From: Candidatus Pacearchaeota archaeon
GTDB lineage: Archaea; Nanoarchaeota; Nanoarchaeia; Pacearchaeales; GW2011-AR1
DNA length: 7,179 bases
Reading direction: 5' to 3'
Assembly: GCA_002690445.1 (NCBI GenBank)
Contig: NZER01000009.1
Coordinates: 7,935-15,113, forward strand
A model generated the notes under the pieces. The model did not search any database. It saw only the letters and a program-made list of their open reading frames with translations, and had not been told where the DNA came from. Both the position numbers and the translations under genes were made by a program. Of the stretch, positions 5,699 through 7,179 are shown piece by piece (position 1 is the first letter of the stretch; every line of letters begins with the position of its first letter).

Positions 5699-6154
5699 AT
5701 GCTGAGACCAGCACAACCTCAAGACATGCCTACCCTAATGGGATTGGCTAAACAGGAGTTCGATGAGTGCATAGCAGGTCATGGGTTTAGCTGGAATGAG
5801 GATTGGATTAAGTTGTCCCTCCTAGAACACGCCTCTCAAAGAGGGCAAGTTCTACTTGTGTCCACTATCGATAGTATAGTAGTAGGCTTTGTAGCTGGCT
5901 TAGTAATCCCTTGGATACATGATAGGTCTCAAAAGGTAGCCATTGAAACCGGTTGGTATGTAGCCCCTGCATATAGGGGAACAACCATAGGGATTAGGCT
6001 TTGGAGAGCATGGGAAAAGTGGGCTTCCCTTAGCGATGCTGACATTATATACTGTGCCCATCCAACTCATAAACCTGAAGTTGGAAAGATTCTAGACAAA
6101 ATGGGTTACAAGCCCCTGGAAACCTATTACACAAAGGAGATAAACAATGTCTAG
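5699..6154 (+). CDS. GNAT-family N-acetyltransferase in the virion-gene cluster
   Basis: The 151-residue product fits a single GNAT domain, which moves an acetyl group from acetyl-CoA to an amine. It shows the early helix region (MLRPAQPQDMPTLMGLAKQE), beta strands around VLLVSTIDSIVVGFVAGLVI (51-70), the acetyl-CoA-binding motif A with VAPAYRGTTIGIRLW (88-102), and the late motif KILDKMGYKPLETYYTKE (130-147). In motif A the usual R/Q-x-x-G-x-G/A reads R-G-T-T-I-G, so the first Gly is Thr; binding may still occur through backbone contacts, but activity is uncertain. TAAGGA at 5687-5692 lies six bases before ATG 5699, and the in-frame TTG at 5693 touches it, so ATG is the start. The gene overlaps the next by eight bases. 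The substrate is unknown; a virion protein or a host target is possible. Confidence 0.78.
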   Translation: MLRPAQPQDMPTLMGLAKQEFDECIAGHGFSWNEDWIKLSLLEHASQRGQVLLVSTIDSIVVGFVAGLVIPWIHDRSQKVAIETGWYVAPAYRGTTIGIRLWRAWEKWASLSDADIIYCAHPTHKPEVGKILDKMGYKPLETYYTKEINNV

Positions 6155-6866
6155 TGGCGGTGGGGGAAGTATTAAGAAGACTAAAACTCTTACTAAGCAG
6201 CAACAAAAACTGTGGGACCAAGTGTATGGGATGGTTAAACCCCAGCTTGGAAAGCCTTTTCCTTCTTATGGACCTACTGAACCTTGGGCTCCTGGGATGG
6301 AACGTGCTTGGACTCCACCTACTAGTCCAGAGCATCTAGCTGCTAGGGAACAGTATGGAACATACCTAACTCAAGCCCTCCAAGGAATGGACCCAGAATA
6401 CACTGAGAATATGTTCCTCGAAAAGATAATGCCTGCTAGAGAGAGGCTAATGCAGGAATACACATTACCTGGTGTAGAGGAAGCTTATGCAGGGCTTGGA
6501 TTAACAGCTAGCCAGGACCGTAGTAGAGCAGTGGCTAGGTCGTGGGATGTGTTTGGTGAGAGGGCTGAGACTGACTTGTCTAAAACTATCCTAGATCAGC
6601 AGCAGCAAGCTGTAGGAATGGTCCCTGAGGCTGGAAGGTATGCTGAATCATTCCGTTTGGATCAGGCTCTTATGCAGGATGAAATGAATAGGAGGTTTGC
6701 TGAATATCAGAGGACCAACCAGTGGTATAGTCCAGCTATGCAGTATGCAATGTCTTTGCTCAATATGCAGACCCAAGCTGCGTATGGCACAAGTGGTGGG
6801 GGTGGGTTCCTATCAGGCCTGTTAGGTAGTGGGTTAGCTGATGCAGTGGGCTCAATGTTTGGCTAA
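6147..6866 (+). CDS. putative internal virion (DNA ejection) protein with Gly-rich ends
   Basis: The 239-residue protein opens with a Gly/Ser run and basic patch (SSGGGGSIKKTKTLTKQQQK, 2-21). A Pro/Trp-rich stretch follows (PSYGPTEPWAPGMERAW, 39-55), then a long mainly helical middle (about 60-210) rich in Gln, Glu, Arg and Met. It ends in a Gly-rich hydrophobic tail (SGGGGFLSGLLGSGLADAV, 216-234). There is no signal peptide or catalytic motif. AAGGAG at 6134-6139 lies seven bases before the ATG, and the start lies inside the end of the GNAT gene, so translation is probably coupled. The position after nozzle and GNAT matches T7 gp14-like or P22 gp7-like ejection proteins, and the Gly-rich tail could enter membranes. 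I do not recognise a specific family; the role is inferred from order and composition. Confidence 0.55.
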   Translation: MSSGGGGSIKKTKTLTKQQQKLWDQVYGMVKPQLGKPFPSYGPTEPWAPGMERAWTPPTSPEHLAAREQYGTYLTQALQGMDPEYTENMFLEKIMPARERLMQEYTLPGVEEAYAGLGLTASQDRSRAVARSWDVFGERAETDLSKTILDQQQQAVGMVPEAGRYAESFRLDQALMQDEMNRRFAEYQRTNQWYSPAMQYAMSLLNMQTQAAYGTSGGGGFLSGLLGSGLADAVGSMFG

Positions 6867-6898
6867 TAGATGATCTTTACTTATAAGGAGATAACAGG

Positions 6899-7179
6899 AT
6901 GGCTGTCTTGACTACGTTAGCGGCGATTGGAGCTGGATTAGCAGCTGGAGTGGGTGCTGCAGGAACTGGCCTAGCAGCTGCTGGGACAGCAGTTGGAGGA
7001 GTAAGTGGATTAGGTGCTCTAGGGACTGGCCTAACAGCAGCTGGAGGAGGCCTAACAGCAGCTGGGACTGGTATAGGTGCTGGGTCAGCTGCTCTTGGTG
7101 GGCTAGGAACAGCACTTCAAGGAGCAGTTGGGATAGGTAGTGGAGCTGGACTCTCAAGTGGGGCCTTAGGAAGTGCTGA
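6899..7179 (+). CDS. Gly/Ala-rich glycine-zipper protein, N-terminal part (runs off window)
   Basis: An ATG at 6899, with AAGGAG at 6885-6890 eight bases upstream, opens a frame that stays open to the last base; the TGA visible at 7177-7179 is out of frame. The 93 complete residues contain only M, A, V, L, I, T, S, G and one Q: no charged, aromatic, Pro or Cys residue. Small-xxx-small spacing (AIGAGLAAGVGAAGTG; GTGLTAAGGGLTAAGTGIGAG) repeats throughout, so tight helix packing in a membrane, as in glycine-zipper proteins, is plausible. The next residue is Asp or Glu (GA-). Following a probable ejection protein, it may be the membrane-penetrating N-terminus of a larger internal virion protein. 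The frame on the opposite strand (6912-7157) is only its shadow. Full length unknown. Confidence 0.6.
   Translation, partial: MAVLTTLAAIGAGLAAGVGAAGTGLAAAGTAVGGVSGLGALGTGLTAAGGGLTAAGTGIGAGSAALGGLGTALQGAVGIGSGAGLSSGALGSA
7028..7065 (+). repeat. 17-bp direct repeat in the Gly/Ala-rich gene
   Basis: GGCCTAACAGCAGCTGG occurs at 7028-7044 and again at 7049-7065, a 21-base (seven-codon) period encoding GLTAAG twice. A diverged copy lies about 60 bases earlier (GGAACTGGCCTAGCAGCTGC, from 6962). The perfect copies suggest recent expansion. Confidence 0.75.

Noticed and set aside
6912..7157. 81-residue Leu/Gln-rich frame on the minus strand
   Set aside because: It is the antisense reading of the Gly/Ala-rich + strand gene; repetitive codons avoid stops on both strands. 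It has no matching ribosome site and opposes every other gene.
1..7179. tRNA, CRISPR array, insertion sequence or attachment site
   Set aside because: No cloverleaf, regularly spaced repeats, transposase or terminal inverted repeats, or integrase were seen on either strand.

Overview
The window reads as part of the virion-structure (late) region of a tailed bacteriophage, most likely an uncultured short-tailed (podovirus-like) member of Caudoviricetes. All supported genes lie on the + strand. They are packed head to tail, with stop/start overlaps of 1 to 8 bases or gaps of mostly under 50 bases. Shine-Dalgarno sites (AAGGAG, AGGAGG, TAGGA) match a bacterial host, and all three stop codons are used as stops, so the standard bacterial code fits. 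The host cannot be named from this sequence. No gene for tail tube, sheath, tape measure or baseplate is visible, and an adaptor-like and a nozzle-like gene are present; this favours a short tail.

Layout. Bases 1-116 hold the possible end of an upstream gene and a strongly structured leader: a 12-bp stem whose loop can pair with bases just before the next ribosome site. Bases 117-596 encode a small head-associated structural protein, closed by a strong hairpin at 602-631. The tail operon then begins: a head-tail adaptor-like protein (647-1324), a 49-residue GTG-start protein (1330-1479), a tail fibre-like protein (1487-2308), an unrecognised 73-residue protein (2319-2540), a beta-sandwich adhesin-like protein (2541-3083), a single-pass membrane protein with a helical tail (3083-3337), a second fibre-like protein with a different N-terminal anchor (3337-4113), and a 515-residue beta-rich nozzle-like protein (4113-5660). 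Next come a GNAT acetyltransferase (5699-6154), a Gly-tipped helical protein probably carried in the virion (6147-6866), and the start of an uncharged Gly/Ala-rich protein that runs off the window (6899-7179).

The order (head protein, adaptor, nozzle, then probable internal or ejection proteins) follows the general plan of T7-like genomes. It differs in having six small genes for fibre-like, adhesin-like or unknown products inserted between adaptor and nozzle, and a GNAT enzyme at the head of the internal-protein block. The inferred job of the cluster is to build the portal-proximal tail, equip it with receptor-binding parts and load ejection proteins. Functional names rest on recognised sequence style and gene order, not on a database search.
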